A stretch of DNA of 41,529 nt from Alphaproteobacteria bacterium (GTDB lineage Bacteria > Pseudomonadota > Alphaproteobacteria > Rhodospirillales > Casp-alpha2): assembly GCA_024279135.1 (NCBI GenBank), contig JAJRRU010000011.1, positions 1 through 41,529 on the forward strand, written 5' to 3'. A program made the translations under genes and the position numbers. This document shows, piece after piece, positions 40,543 to 41,529 of the stretch. The stretch's first letter is position 1. Each line of letters opens with the position of its first letter. Below the pieces are notes generated by a model. It was not told the DNA's origin, searched no databases, and saw nothing but the letters and a program-made list of their open reading frames with translations.

Positions 40543-41505
40543 ATGATGAACGCAAATAATGATCCGGCCCCGTTGGCTCGCCGATTTGATTGGAACCTTC
40601 TGCATACGTTTATTGCCATCACTGAATCCGGTGGCATTACAGCCGCAGCAGAAAGAATGGGCCGCAAACAACCGAGTGTTTCTAATGCACTGAGGCGACT
40701 TGAAGATCATTTTGGCAAAAAACTATTTGATCGCTCGCCGGGTGTCTTTCAATTAACTGATGCTGGGCAACTTCTGCATCGTGATGTGGTCGATATCTAC
40801 GGGACAGTTTCTCGCCTGGATACCCTGATGCGTAATATACCTCTGGAAATTCAGGGGCACGTTCGAATTGTCATGGCCAGTCACGTTGTTTGTTCTTTGT
40901 TTGATGATTGCCTAAGCCGTTTTCATAAAGCCCATCCGATGGCCACGCTCAAGCTTGATGTAATGGCAAGTATTTCGGCACTCGCTGAAGTCGTCGCAAA
41001 AAGAGCATCATTAGCAATCTGTCTTGTTCACAAACAAAATGCTAAATTGAAGTATCAGGGACTGTATCGAGAATTCTTCGGTCTTTTTTGTGGCCCTAGT
41101 CACCCGCTCTTTGGACGAGATGGGTTAAGTACACTCGATCTAAAAGGGCATTCTTCGGTATCATTTTTGACAGATAGGTTTGATGATGTATTAAGCCCTG
41201 TAGCCTTGGTGCGCGCCACTGCCGAACTTGATCAACATGCCGTTGGTCGCTCATCCCATCTTGAGGAAATACGACGGATGACGATTGCTGGCCTCGGCAT
41301 TGGTGCCCTTCCTGTTCACGTCGTCGCAAGGGATGTAGAAGACGGCCTTTTGTGGCGTTTACCGCCATATGAGAATCCACCGGCAATCGATGTGCATATG
41401 GTCTGGAATCCCAGCGCTCGGTTGAACCGCGCCGAGGAGGCTTTTTTAAAAATACTTTCCGAGCAAATCGACCTATCACCGCTGGAGCAACGGACCTATA
41501 GTTGA
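40543..41505 (+). CDS. LysR-family transcriptional regulator
   Basis: A 320-residue regulator. The winged helix-turn-helix at about residues 15-75 reads WNLLHTFIAITESGGITAAAERMGRKQPSVSNALRRLEDHFGKKLFDRS. A linker helix and a two-lobe periplasmic-binding-like effector domain (about 105-310) follow. It is divergent from the amino acid importer/aminotransferase/CoA-transferase/thiolase operon and probably activates it when bound to the imported compound or a metabolite. The gene is complete, ending 24 bp before the window edge. Confidence 0.92.
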   Translation: MMNANNDPAPLARRFDWNLLHTFIAITESGGITAAAERMGRKQPSVSNALRRLEDHFGKKLFDRSPGVFQLTDAGQLLHRDVVDIYGTVSRLDTLMRNIPLEIQGHVRIVMASHVVCSLFDDCLSRFHKAHPMATLKLDVMASISALAEVVAKRASLAICLVHKQNAKLKYQGLYREFFGLFCGPSHPLFGRDGLSTLDLKGHSSVSFLTDRFDDVLSPVALVRATAELDQHAVGRSSHLEEIRRMTIAGLGIGALPVHVVARDVEDGLLWRLPPYENPPAIDVHMVWNPSARLNRAEEAFLKILSEQIDLSPLEQRTYS

Positions 41506-41529
41506 TCGATAAACACTGTCAGATTAAAC

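Overview
The window looks like a piece of an alphaproteobacterial chromosome, probably from a Rhodospirillales-like, possibly marine, heterotroph. This is inferred from gene content and codon style: a TAXI-type TRAP transporter, an aerobic indolepyruvate oxidoreductase/PaaK operon, Pot- and His-type ABC importers, and ETF-linked amine oxidation. The species cannot be named from the sequence. Almost everything is catabolic: importers, their regulators, and enzymes that turn amines, 2-oxo acids and beta-oxo acids into CoA thioesters.

Layout. (1) 1-7066: the end of a livF-like ABC ATPase, then a minus-strand operon iorA - iorB::ferredoxin - korA - korB - gamma subunit - paaK for oxidising (aryl)pyruvates and activating arylacetates. 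(2) 7165-12325: a broken FAH-family remnant, then a minus-strand FAH-family enzyme / TAXI receptor / fused TRAP permease operon, facing a divergent GntR/FadR regulator with a perfect palindromic operator candidate between them. (3) 12340-13507: a transposase remnant abutting and overlapping the 3' end of an EamA exporter. (4) 13652-30496: a sigma-54-controlled amine catabolism locus. It holds a two-PAS protein, an enhancer-binding protein, potDABC plus a PuuC-like aldehyde dehydrogenase, a second aldehyde dehydrogenase, and an operon of a trimethylamine-dehydrogenase-like flavoprotein, a 1026-residue membrane Fe-S/ETF-beta fusion, and EtfA. Three near-consensus -24/-12 promoters stand in front of the three transcription units. 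(5) 30785-32207: a small integrated element with direct repeats derived from a tRNA-Met 3' half, 19-bp inverted repeats with subterminal iterons, and one orphan gene. (6) 32222-41505: a LysR-controlled minus-strand operon for an amino acid ABC importer, class III aminotransferase (with an in-frame stop), 3-oxoacid CoA-transferase, M20 deacylase and thiolase.

The most interesting part is region 4. A polyamine-type importer probably delivers an amine. The flavoprotein would oxidise it and pass electrons to EtfA plus an ETF-beta domain covalently joined to a DgcB/HdrD-like membrane protein, which could feed the quinone pool. The aldehydes formed would go to the two dehydrogenases. Active-site substitutions in the flavoenzyme suggest that its substrate is not trimethylamine. 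The first CCG half of the fusion protein has lost all four cysteines I expect there. In region 6 the enzyme set matches, step by step, what is needed for an N-acyl beta-amino acid such as N6-acetyl-beta-lysine. This assignment is an inference.
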